Positions 1 to 5,893 of a DNA stretch of 5,893 nt are shown here, piece after piece. The notes below the pieces were generated by a model. That model had not been told where the DNA came from and did no database searches. It saw nothing but the letters and a program-made list of their open reading frames with translations. Position 1 is the first letter of the stretch; the number at the start of each line of letters is the position of its first letter. The position numbers were made by a program, and so were the translations under genes. The DNA lies in assembly GCA_026193555.1 (NCBI GenBank), contig JAPHUU010000157.1, positions 1 through 5,893 on the forward strand. The letters run 5' to 3'. This DNA comes from Rhodanobacter sp. Lineage in GTDB: Bacteria; Pseudomonadota; Gammaproteobacteria; Xanthomonadales; Rhodanobacteraceae.

Positions 1-1788
1 ACCGGCGGTCTGGCCGACAGCGTCGGGGTGGATGTCACCAATCCGTACAACCCGTTCGGCTTCACGCTCAACCCCATTCCCAGCGCAAATCCCGTTCCCG
101 GCGACATGGTTCTGATCGGCCGTCGCCCGATCGAGGGCGGCCCGCGCATCTTCACGCAAAATGTGGACACCACCTACTTCGCGACCGGCCTGGAAGGCAG
201 CTTCAGCGTCGGCGAGCGTGATTTCTACTGGGACGTGAACCTCGCCAACGGCGACAACAAGGCCACCCAGACCGTCCACGGCACCTACAACATCGCGCAC
301 ATCCAGCGCGGACTCGGCCCGCTGGCCAACTGCACCGGCAGCTGCGTGCCGCTGAACCTGTTCGGTGGCCCGGGCACGCTCACCCCGGCGATGCTGCAGT
401 ACATCCAGTACATCGAGCACGATACCAGCGAGAACAAGCTGAACCTGGAGACCGCCAACCTGTCCGGCAACCTGTTCGACCTGCCGGCCGGCGCGCTGAA
501 TTTCGCCTCCGGTTTCGAGCATCGCAACTATCGCGGTTCCTACCAGCCCGATGCCGTCGTGGTCGCCGGCGAGTCCAACGGCGTGCCGTCGTTGCCGACC
601 TCGGGCAGCTACTCGATCAACGAGTACTACCTGGAACTGAATGCGCCGCTCCTCAAGGATCTGCCGGGCGTCAAGGCGCTGGACCTGTCCGCCGCCACCC
701 GCTACTCGGACTACTCCACCTTCGGCGGCACCACCAACAGCAAGCTGGGCCTGCGCTGGCAGGTGTTCGATGACCTGACCTTGCGCAGCACCCTGGCCCA
801 GGGCTTCCGCGCACCGTCGATCGGCGAGCTGTACGGTTCTCCGGCGCGCTTCGATGCCTCCCTGCAGGATCCCTGCTCCGGCGTCACGTCCGCCAACTGC
901 TCGGCGCTGGGCGTGCCGGCCGGTTACACCCAGCCGAACCCGCAGATTTCGGTGCGCACCGGCGGCAACGCCAGTCTGCAGCCGGAAACCTCGCGCAGCC
1001 TGACCGCCGGTGCGGTATACAGCCCGAGCTGGGCCACCAATACCGGCTGGGCCAGCAGGCTCGACCTCACCGTCGGCTACTACAAGGTCAGGATCGACAA
1101 TGCGATCCAGGCCCTGGATGCGCAGACCAAGCTCAACCGCTGCGTGGATAGTGGCAGTCTCACTTCGGTGTTCTGCACCGGCATCCATCGCAACCCCACC
1201 GGCAACATCGATGGCTTCGACGCCACCTTGCAGAATCTCGGCACGGTCGATACCAACGGCTGGGACTTCGGCGCGAACTGGCGTGGGCCGGAGTCGGGCA
1301 TCGGCGTGTTCAGCGCGAACTGGCAGAGCACCTATGTGGCCAAGTACAAGGCCGGCAACAAGGCCGGCAACATCGAGCCGCGCAGCGTCGGCCTGGAGCT
1401 GAACGACAGCGCCATTCCGCGGCTGACCTCCAACCTGGATTTCGGATGGTCGTACAACGCATGGAACGTTGACTACAAGTTCCGCTACCTGAGCAGCCTG
1501 AAGGAGGACTGCGCGGCAGCGGCCGGTTACGCGATCTGCAACCACCCCAACGAGATCACGCCGACCCGCCCGAATGGCACGCACTACCTGGGCGCAGCGG
1601 TGTATCAGGACATTCGCGCCAGCTGGAAGCTGCCGACCAGCCTGGACATGACGCTGACCGCCGGCATCAACAACCTGTGGAACAAGCAGCCGCCGATCTG
1701 TGTCTCGTGCTCGCTGAACGGCTACGACGCGTCGACCTATGACACCCCCAGCCGCTTCATGTACGTGCAAGCCAGCATGAAGTTCTGA
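1..1788 (+). CDS. TonB-dependent outer-membrane receptor, C-terminal part (5' end outside window)
   Basis: The frame is open from base 1 to the TGA at 1786-1788, and the first in-frame start-like codon (GTG at 28) has no claim to be the real start, so this is the C-terminal 595 codons of a longer protein. The signal peptide, TonB box and most or all of the plug are missing. What remains is a beta-barrel: alternating aromatic/hydrophobic strands, the receptor-like segment TLAQGFRAPSIGELYG (about 778-825), NASLQPETSRSLTAG (about 969-1013), a strand with GYYKVRIDNAIQ (about 1075-1110), and a terminal strand YVQASMKF ending in Phe, as expected for BAM-dependent outer-membrane proteins. All ten cysteines occur as five close pairs in probable extracellular loops. 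Family knowledge: such receptors import ligands (siderophores, carbohydrates, cobalamin or others) using TonB-ExbBD energy. The substrate cannot be told from this portion. It is convergent with prc. The family call is secure; the ligand is unknown. Confidence 0.93.
   Translation, partial: TGGLADSVGVDVTNPYNPFGFTLNPIPSANPVPGDMVLIGRRPIEGGPRIFTQNVDTTYFATGLEGSFSVGERDFYWDVNLANGDNKATQTVHGTYNIAHIQRGLGPLANCTGSCVPLNLFGGPGTLTPAMLQYIQYIEHDTSENKLNLETANLSGNLFDLPAGALNFASGFEHRNYRGSYQPDAVVVAGESNGVPSLPTSGSYSINEYYLELNAPLLKDLPGVKALDLSAATRYSDYSTFGGTTNSKLGLRWQVFDDLTLRSTLAQGFRAPSIGELYGSPARFDASLQDPCSGVTSANCSALGVPAGYTQPNPQISVRTGGNASLQPETSRSLTAGAVYSPSWATNTGWASRLDLTVGYYKVRIDNAIQALDAQTKLNRCVDSGSLTSVFCTGIHRNPTGNIDGFDATLQNLGTVDTNGWDFGANWRGPESGIGVFSANWQSTYVAKYKAGNKAGNIEPRSVGLELNDSAIPRLTSNLDFGWSYNAWNVDYKFRYLSSLKEDCAAAAGYAICNHPNEITPTRPNGTHYLGAAVYQDIRASWKLPTSLDMTLTAGINNLWNKQPPICVSCSLNGYDASTYDTPSRFMYVQASMKF
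1348..1371 (+). repeat. Perfect 12-bp tandem duplication inside the receptor gene
   Basis: The unit AAGGCCGGCAAC occurs twice back to back (1348-1359 and 1360-1371), in frame, encoding KAGN-KAGN. It keeps the reading frame and adds four residues, probably in a loop or turn between barrel strands. It looks like a simple slippage duplication. That interpretation is inference; the repeat itself is read directly. Confidence 0.85.
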
Positions 1789-1801
1789 TCCCCTCGGGGA
1801 T
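1788..1801. other. Short hairpin overlapping the receptor stop codon
   Basis: ATCCCC (1788-1793) is complementary to GGGGAT (1796-1801). With only TC between the arms, the innermost C-G pair must open, leaving about five pairs around a CTCG loop. It begins on the last base of the receptor stop codon. There is no T-tract after it, so it is not an intrinsic terminator by itself. It may protect the mRNA 3' end together with the larger hairpin just downstream, or be chance. Confidence 0.4.
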
Positions 1802-1806
1802 GAAGG

Positions 1807-1838
1807 ACACACGGATCGCCGCAAGGCGATCCGTGTGT
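1807..1838. other. Perfect 14-bp inverted repeat with GCAA loop
   Basis: ACACACGGATCGCC (1807-1820) is an exact reverse complement of GGCGATCCGTGTGT (1825-1838), separated by GCAA. On the plus-strand transcript this gives a long stem capped by a GNRA-type tetraloop, a stable RNA fold. It sits 18 nt after the receptor stop. No run of T follows on either strand, so it is not a textbook intrinsic terminator. A role in 3'-end stability or as a secondary terminator of the receptor transcript is the likeliest reading. Confidence 0.75.
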
Positions 1839-1875
1839 CTGGATGATCAACCGCCTGCATCTTGCAATCAGGCAA

Positions 1876-1919
1876 CGGCAAGAAAAAGGCAGCGCAAATG
1901 CGCTGCCTTTTTCTTGCCG
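1876..1919. terminator. Bidirectional intrinsic terminator between convergent genes
   Basis: A perfect 20-bp inverted repeat (1876-1895 with 1900-1919) encloses the 4-nt loop AAAT. The core GGCAGCGC/GCGCTGCC is GC-rich and is followed by TTTTT on the plus strand (1908-1912). By symmetry it is also followed by TTTTT on the minus strand (complement of 1883-1887). Each transcript therefore meets a GC stem followed by U-tract. The minus-strand arm begins 7 nt after the prc stop, and the plus-strand arm lies about 87 nt after the receptor stop. Position and structure both fit a shared terminator for the receptor gene and the lipB-lipA-prc unit. Confidence 0.92.
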
Positions 1920-1926
1920 CAATGAT

Positions 1927-4182
1927 TCAGTGCCCGTGAATGGGGTCCGGCACCATGCCGGCAGTGGAGTGCCTCGCCACCGCCACCGATGCCGTCGGTT
2001 TCCCGCCGTAAGGCAACACCTCGGTCGCCAGCTTCGGGTCGGCCTCAATCAAACCGACGGCATCGAACAGCACGTGTGCGGTTTCGTTGAGCTCGACATC
2101 CTTGGCCTTCTTGGCGTCGCTTTCCTGCTTCAGCTCGCTTTTCAGGCTGCGTTCGTTCGCGTTCAATCCGTCATCCAGACTGCTCGCCTCGTCGCTGGCC
2201 AGCGCGTCACTGCCATCGATCGCCTTGTGGCGGGCACGGAACCCGGCCTGGATGGCATCGAGCTGCTTGCGCTCGGCCTCGCGGGCGGCAAAATTCAGCG
2301 AGATCGAGGTCTTGTCGCGCATCAGCTTGTATTGCGACAGCTCGTCCAGCATCAGCTTCCACGCCGGCGACTTCGCCACGCGCTCTCTGTGCATGCGCGC
2401 CAGCTGTGGCAGATAGGCGTTGAGATTGGCTACCGGCTTGTAGTCGGCGGGCGCGATCTGGGTCCACTTCAGGGCATTGTCATAGGTCGACTCGCCAAAA
2501 TCCTTGTCGTCGCCGTTCTTTGGATACTCCATGTCCGGAGTCACACCCTTGAGTTGGGTGGAGCCGCCATTGATGCGGAAGAACTCCTGGATCGTCATCT
2601 TCAGTTCGCCCAGCTGGGGCTTTTCGCTGTCGCTCTGGCCGAAGCGGTCCAGGTCGACCAGGTTCTGCACGGTGCCCTTGCCGAAGGTCGGTTCGCCGAT
2701 GATCAGGCCACGATGATAGTCCTGAATCGCCGCGGCGAAGATTTCCGAGGCCGACGCCGAACCGCGGTTGACCAGCACCGCCATCGGACCGCTCCATGCC
2801 ATGCCGGGCTGGTCGTCACCTTGCACCTGAACCTCGCCACCGGCCGTGCGCACTTGCACCACCGGCCCCTTGTCGATGAACAGGCCGGTCATCGAATCGG
2901 CTTCGGCCAGCGAGCCACCGCCATTGTTGCGCAGGTCCACGATCACGCCCTGCACCCCGGCCAGCTTCAATTCACCCAGCAGCTTGGCGACATCACGGGT
3001 GGTGCTCCTGTAGTTCTTGTCACCTTCGCTGCGGGCGCCGAAATCGGAATAGAACGAGGGCAGGTCGATCACGCCGATCTTGCGGGTGACATCGCCATCC
3101 TTGATCTCGATGATCTTCTTGCTCGCCGCGGCATCTTCGAGTTTGATCTTGTCGCGCACCAGGGTGACCAGCTCATGCTTGCCGTCCTGCCCCACATCGG
3201 GCGGAAGAATCTCCAGCCTCACAACCGTGCCCTTCTTGCCACGAATCAACGCGGTCACATCGTCGATACGCCAGCCCACCACATCCACCAGCGGACCGCT
3301 CGCGCCCTGACCCACGGCGAGAATGCGCGCACCGGGCTTGAACTTGCCCGACTTGATCGCCGGACCACCCGGTATCAGCTTGGCGATCATCGTGTAGTCA
3401 TCACGCGACTGCAGCTGGGCACCAATGCCTTCCAGCGACAGCTTCATCGCGATATCGAAATTCTCCGCGGCACGCGGGCCGAGGTAATCGGTGTGCGGGT
3501 CGGTGGTTTCGGCGTAGGCGGTCATGAAGGTCTGGAAGGCGTCCTGGCTGTCCAGCTGCCTGACCCGTTCGATGTACCCGGTGTAGCGCTTGTCCAGCGT
3601 CTTGCGGATATCCGCATCGCTCTTGCCGGCCAGCTTCAGCCGCAACCAGTCATTCTTGGTGCGCATGCGCCACAGGTCGTCGATCGCGGCCTGATCCCTG
3701 GGCCAGTCCGCTTTCTTGCGATCGAAGGTGTAGCTCTCGTCCTTGGAAAAATCGAAGCCCTTCTTCAGCAGCTCGCGCGCAAAGGTCATGCGTCCGACCG
3801 CACGCTGCACGTAGAGATCGAACACGGCGAACGGCGCGGACAGGTCCTGGTTCCAGATGGCATCGTCCAGCCGCGTCTTCAGTGGCGCGAACTTGTCCAT
3901 GTCGGCCTGGGTGAAGAACACCTTCTCGCCGTCCAGCAACTTGAAATAGGCTTTGTAGATGCGTGCCGACATCGCGTCGTCGAGCGGCTGCGCGTCGTAG
4001 TGGAAGCGGGTCAGGAAGCGCGCCGAAAGCTGCGCCGCCTGCGCCTCGGAAGGCGTCGGCTGCAGCGGCCACACGGATGCCTTGCGATGCTGGTTGCCGG
4101 CAGCCTGGTCGACCGCCGACTGCGCATAGGTGCCAGTGACGGTGAGAGCGAGCAGCAGGATCAGCAGGGGACGGAATTTCAT
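1927..4182 (-). CDS. prc: Carboxy-terminal processing (tail-specific) protease Prc/Tsp, S41 family
   Basis: A periplasmic serine protease of 751 residues. Residues 1-20 are a Sec signal peptide (basic KFR start, leucine-rich core, TYA before QS at the probable cleavage site). The order matches E. coli Prc: a helical N-terminal domain (about 40-235, with TDPHTDYLGPR), a PDZ domain (about 245-335, with LSLEGIGAQLQ and IPGGPA), the S41 core (about 365-550) and the Prc C-terminal domain (about 560-720). The catalytic set is visible as Ser477 in GSASASEIFAAA, Asp488 in QDYHRG and Lys502 in EPTFGKGTVQ; the spacings of 11 and 25 equal those of E. coli Ser452/Asp463/Lys477. VDLRNNGGG is also present. 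Family role: processes or degrades periplasmic proteins from their C termini, including cell-wall hydrolases in E. coli. The ATG at 4182 has GAGAG five bases upstream, overlapping the lipA stop, so translational coupling is plausible. It is longer than E. coli Prc (682 aa), chiefly through inserts and a C-terminal tail. Confidence 0.96.
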   Translation of the reverse strand: MKFRPLLILLLALTVTGTYAQSAVDQAAGNQHRKASVWPLQPTPSEAQAAQLSARFLTRFHYDAQPLDDAMSARIYKAYFKLLDGEKVFFTQADMDKFAPLKTRLDDAIWNQDLSAPFAVFDLYVQRAVGRMTFARELLKKGFDFSKDESYTFDRKKADWPRDQAAIDDLWRMRTKNDWLRLKLAGKSDADIRKTLDKRYTGYIERVRQLDSQDAFQTFMTAYAETTDPHTDYLGPRAAENFDIAMKLSLEGIGAQLQSRDDYTMIAKLIPGGPAIKSGKFKPGARILAVGQGASGPLVDVVGWRIDDVTALIRGKKGTVVRLEILPPDVGQDGKHELVTLVRDKIKLEDAAASKKIIEIKDGDVTRKIGVIDLPSFYSDFGARSEGDKNYRSTTRDVAKLLGELKLAGVQGVIVDLRNNGGGSLAEADSMTGLFIDKGPVVQVRTAGGEVQVQGDDQPGMAWSGPMAVLVNRGSASASEIFAAAIQDYHRGLIIGEPTFGKGTVQNLVDLDRFGQSDSEKPQLGELKMTIQEFFRINGGSTQLKGVTPDMEYPKNGDDKDFGESTYDNALKWTQIAPADYKPVANLNAYLPQLARMHRERVAKSPAWKLMLDELSQYKLMRDKTSISLNFAAREAERKQLDAIQAGFRARHKAIDGSDALASDEASSLDDGLNANERSLKSELKQESDAKKAKDVELNETAHVLFDAVGLIEADPKLATEVLPYGGKPTASVAVARHSTAGMVPDPIHGH
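1947..1961. repeat. Short palindrome in the last codons of prc
   Basis: CCGGCA (1947-1952) and TGCCGG (1956-1961) form a perfect 6-bp stem around CCA, inside the codons for the final protease residues (AGMVPDP). Together with the flanking GGGGTCC it resembles, in style only, a REP-type intergenic palindrome that has been read into the coding end. No second copy occurs in this window, so repeat status is unproven and chance is possible in GC-rich DNA. Confidence 0.35.
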
Positions 4183-4187
4183 GGGTT

Positions 4188-4192
4188 CTCTC
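4188..4192 (-). promoter_or_regulatory. Ribosome binding site of prc, overlapping the lipA stop
   Basis: Read on the minus strand, GAGAG lies five bases before the prc ATG (4182-4180) and shares its first two bases with the lipA TGA (4193-4191). This supports the chosen prc start and suggests that ribosomes finishing lipA help to start prc. Confidence 0.7.
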
Positions 4193-5210
4193 AGACGGAC
4201 TCGGTGACGCCGGCTGCATGGGCCTGCAGGTCGGCGTGATAGGACGAACGCACCAGCGGACCGGAGGCGACATGATGGAAACCCATCGCCTCACCGGCCT
4301 CACGCAGCGCCTCAAATTCTTCCGGAGTCCAGTAGCGCGTCACCGGATGGTGGTGCGGCGTGGGCTGCAGATACTGACCGATGGTGATCATCTCGACGTC
4401 GTGCGCGCGCAGGTCGCGCATCGTCTCGAGCACCTGCTCGTGTGTCTCGCCCAGGCCCAGCATGACGCCGGACTTGGTCGGCACCTGCGGGTGCTGCGCC
4501 TTGAAGCGCTTGAGCAGATCCAGCGACCATTGGTAGTCGGCGCCGGGACGCACTTCACGGTACAGATGGGGCACGGTTTCAAGATTGTGGTTGAAGATGT
4601 CCGGCGGAAAGTCCTTCAGCACCTCGAGCGCGCGCTCCATGCGACCCTTGCCGCGGAAGTCGGGGGTGAGGATCTCGATCTTGATGTTGGGGCTGGCATG
4701 GCGCACCGCACGAATGCAGCTGGCGAAATGCTCGGCGCCACCGTCACGCAGGTCGTCACGATCGACCGAGGTGATCACCACGTATTTCAACTGCATGTCG
4801 GCGATGGTCTGCGCCAGTCGCGCCGGCTCCAGCGGATCGGGCGGCTGCGGGCGACCATGCGCCACATCGCAGAACGAGCAGCGGCGGGTACACACCTCGC
4901 CCAGAATCATGAACGTGGCCGTGCCCTTGCTGAAGCACTCGTGGATGTTCGGGCAGGAGGCCTCTTCGCACACCGTGACCAGCGCATTGTCGCGCAGTCG
5001 GGCCTTCAGCTGCTGCACGGCATTGCCCGCCGGAAGCCGCACGCGGATCCACGACGGCTTGCGCAGCGTCGGCACCGCCGTATCGAACCCGGCCCGGTTC
5101 AGCGCGATCTTGTCGTTGCCGACTTGCTTGTCGGGCAACGGCTTCTCTGCAACGCCGGTGACGACGCTGATCGGAATGCTCATGGATGGAGTGGCGGAGT
5201 TATCGCTCAT
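4191..5210 (-). CDS. lipA: Lipoyl synthase (radical SAM)
   Basis: Inserts two sulfur atoms at C6 and C8 of protein-bound octanoyl chains, the last step of lipoyl cofactor synthesis, in the cytoplasm. Numbered from the ATG at 5210 (339 aa): Cys81, Cys86 and Cys92 ([12 protein letters not shown]) bind the auxiliary [4Fe-4S] cluster that is the sulfur donor. Cys107, Cys111 and Cys114 (CTRRCSFC) form the CX3CX2C radical SAM cluster site, followed by DVAHGRP. The C-terminal RSSYHAD (from about 321) supplies the serine ligand of the auxiliary cluster. Other hallmarks are [24 protein letters not shown] and [11 protein letters not shown]. Start: a TTG at 5216 would also be in frame, but the ATG at 5210 has an AGG (5221-5219) eight bases upstream and leaves 9 nt after lipB. 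An ATG at 5183 lacks a visible ribosome site. The N terminus before LRKPSW is somewhat longer than in E. coli (321 aa in total). All ligand residues are intact. Confidence 0.97.
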   Translation of the reverse strand: MSDNSATPSMSIPISVVTGVAEKPLPDKQVGNDKIALNRAGFDTAVPTLRKPSWIRVRLPAGNAVQQLKARLRDNALVTVCEEASCPNIHECFSKGTATFMILGEVCTRRCSFCDVAHGRPQPPDPLEPARLAQTIADMQLKYVVITSVDRDDLRDGGAEHFASCIRAVRHASPNIKIEILTPDFRGKGRMERALEVLKDFPPDIFNHNLETVPHLYREVRPGADYQWSLDLLKRFKAQHPQVPTKSGVMLGLGETHEQVLETMRDLRAHDVEMITIGQYLQPTPHHHPVTRYWTPEEFEALREAGEAMGFHHVASGPLVRSSYHADLQAHAAGVTESV

Positions 5211-5219
5211 CTGCAAAGC

Positions 5220-5888
5220 CTAGACCGCTGCACGAGCGGGGAGTTCAGGTAGGACGGGGGCGGCTGGCACGGGATCGAAGTCGAACTGGCGGCAGAACTC
5301 GCCGATCAGCACCTCCTCGACGTCCGCCAGTCGCGACGGACCACCCAAGTCTACCATTTGCGTGACCTCCAAACCCTTGTAACCGCAGGGGTTGATGCGG
5401 TGAAACGGCTGCAGATCCATGTTCACGTTGAAGGCCAGCCCGTGGAAACTGCAGCCACGTCGTACCCGCAGTCCCAGCGCGGCCACCTTGGCGTCCGCCA
5501 CGTAGACGCCCGGCGCACCTTCGCGGCGCACGGCGGCGACGTTCCAGTGCGCCACGGTGTCGATGATCGACTGCTCGATCCGGTGCACCAGTTCACGCAC
5601 CCCCACGCCAACGCGGCGCAGGTCGATCAGCGGATAGCCGACGATCTGGCCGGGGCCGTGGTAGGTCACCTGGCCACCGCGGTCCACCGGCACTACGGGG
5701 ATGTCGCCGGGCGCCAGCACGTGCTCCATCTTGCCGGCCTGGCCAAGGGTGAATACCGGATCGTGTTCCAGCAGCCACAGCTCATCGACGGTGTCCGCCA
5801 CGCGGTTGTCGGTGAATGCGCTCATCGCCCGCCATACCGGCTCATATGGCTGGCGACCAAGGCGACGGATTTTCAGCGGCAACGACAT
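5220..5888 (-). CDS. lipB: Lipoyl(octanoyl) transferase
   Basis: Transfers octanoate from octanoyl-ACP to a lysine of lipoyl domains (pyruvate and 2-oxoglutarate dehydrogenase E2, GcvH), making the substrate for LipA. The protein is 222 aa, against 213 in E. coli. The family signature [12 protein letters not shown] lies at about residues 70-81. The catalytic Lys134 is in [21 protein letters not shown] and Cys168 in [11 protein letters not shown]; their spacing of 34 equals that of E. coli Lys135/Cys169. GVYV before the lysine and NVNMDL before the cysteine are also typical. The ATG at 5888 is accepted because similarity to E. coli LipB (RxLGxQPYEPVW) starts within the first residues; the frame stays open to the window edge, and the ribosome site would lie outside. 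It is the first visible gene of the lipB-lipA-prc unit. The C-terminal end ([17 protein letters not shown]) is Pro/Ala-rich and probably unstructured. Confidence 0.97.
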   Translation of the reverse strand: MSLPLKIRRLGRQPYEPVWRAMSAFTDNRVADTVDELWLLEHDPVFTLGQAGKMEHVLAPGDIPVVPVDRGGQVTYHGPGQIVGYPLIDLRRVGVGVRELVHRIEQSIIDTVAHWNVAAVRREGAPGVYVADAKVAALGLRVRRGCSFHGLAFNVNMDLQPFHRINPCGYKGLEVTQMVDLGGPSRLADVEEVLIGEFCRQFDFDPVPAAPVLPELPARAAV

Positions 5889-5893
5889 GGCGA

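Larger units (their letters stand above)
1927..5888 (-). other. Probable lipB-lipA-prc operon
   Basis: Three same-strand genes are separated by 9 nt (lipB to lipA) and 8 nt (lipA to prc), with no terminator-like hairpin between them and a strong terminator just after prc. This is direct positional evidence for co-transcription. The promoter is not in the window; whether genes before lipB also belong cannot be seen. Confidence 0.85.

Noticed and set aside
1010..1402. A 130-codon plus-strand frame inside the receptor gene
   Set aside because: The translation is a low-complexity Ala/Arg/Ser/Pro mix, typical of an out-of-frame reading of GC-rich DNA, and it overlaps a well-supported receptor frame.
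1737..2048. A 103-codon minus-strand frame across the receptor end, the spacer and the prc end
   Set aside because: It overlaps both convergent genes and spans the terminator hairpins. It shows no family resemblance, and its sequence is the kind produced by stem-loop DNA read as protein.
1843..4239. A 798-codon open frame on the plus strand running opposite the whole of prc
   Set aside because: It is in exact codon-on-codon antisense register with prc. In that register stops arise only where prc uses TTA, CTA or TCA codons, which are rare in GC-rich genes, so a long open frame is expected. It runs through the terminator hairpin and its translation shows no recognisable domain.
5214..5216. 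TTG as the start codon of lipA
   Set aside because: It would add only two residues and lies just 3 nt after the lipB stop, leaving too little room for its own ribosome site. The ATG at 5210 has an AGG at suitable spacing.
4218..5252. A 344-codon open frame on the plus strand opposite lipA
   Set aside because: It has the same codon-aligned antisense artefact as the frame opposite prc; lipA on the other strand has every catalytic residue intact.
1..5893. Possible undescribed system, mobile element or CRISPR array
   Set aside because: Every long stretch is explained by four well-known families plus a 138-bp hairpin spacer. No spaced direct repeats, transposase, integrase or tRNA-like fold was seen.

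Overview
The window is GC-rich, ordinary-looking bacterial chromosome. The protein sequences point to a gammaproteobacterium. LipB, LipA and the tail-specific protease all follow the Escherichia coli proteins closely along their length, and the TonB-dependent receptor is of the large kind with paired cysteines that is abundant in Xanthomonadales (Xanthomonadaceae/Rhodanobacteraceae). The order-level placement is inference from protein style, not a database result.

Layout: positions 1-1788 (+ strand) hold the C-terminal part of an outer-membrane TonB-dependent receptor whose start lies before the window. Positions 1789-1926 are a gene-free, hairpin-rich spacer: a small hairpin over the receptor stop, a perfect 14-bp stem with a GCAA loop, and a perfect 20-bp stem that reads as an intrinsic terminator on both strands. 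From 1927 to 5888 the minus strand carries three tightly packed genes, read right to left: lipB (octanoyltransferase), lipA (lipoyl synthase) and prc (periplasmic tail-specific protease). The gaps are 9 and 8 nt, so this looks like one transcript ending at the shared terminator. Its promoter lies beyond position 5893.

How the genes work together: LipB moves the octanoyl group from acyl carrier protein to lipoyl domains of 2-oxoacid dehydrogenases and the glycine cleavage H protein. LipA then inserts two sulfurs to make lipoyl groups. Prc is exported and degrades or processes proteins in the periplasm; its link to lipoylation is positional only. The receptor is convergent with this operon and functionally unrelated as far as the sequence shows.

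No CRISPR array, tRNA, rRNA, insertion sequence, phage gene or defence system was seen. I found no convincing new system here. The most notable points are the five close-spaced cysteine pairs in the receptor barrel, the tandem hairpins between the convergent genes, and a palindrome at the very end of prc.
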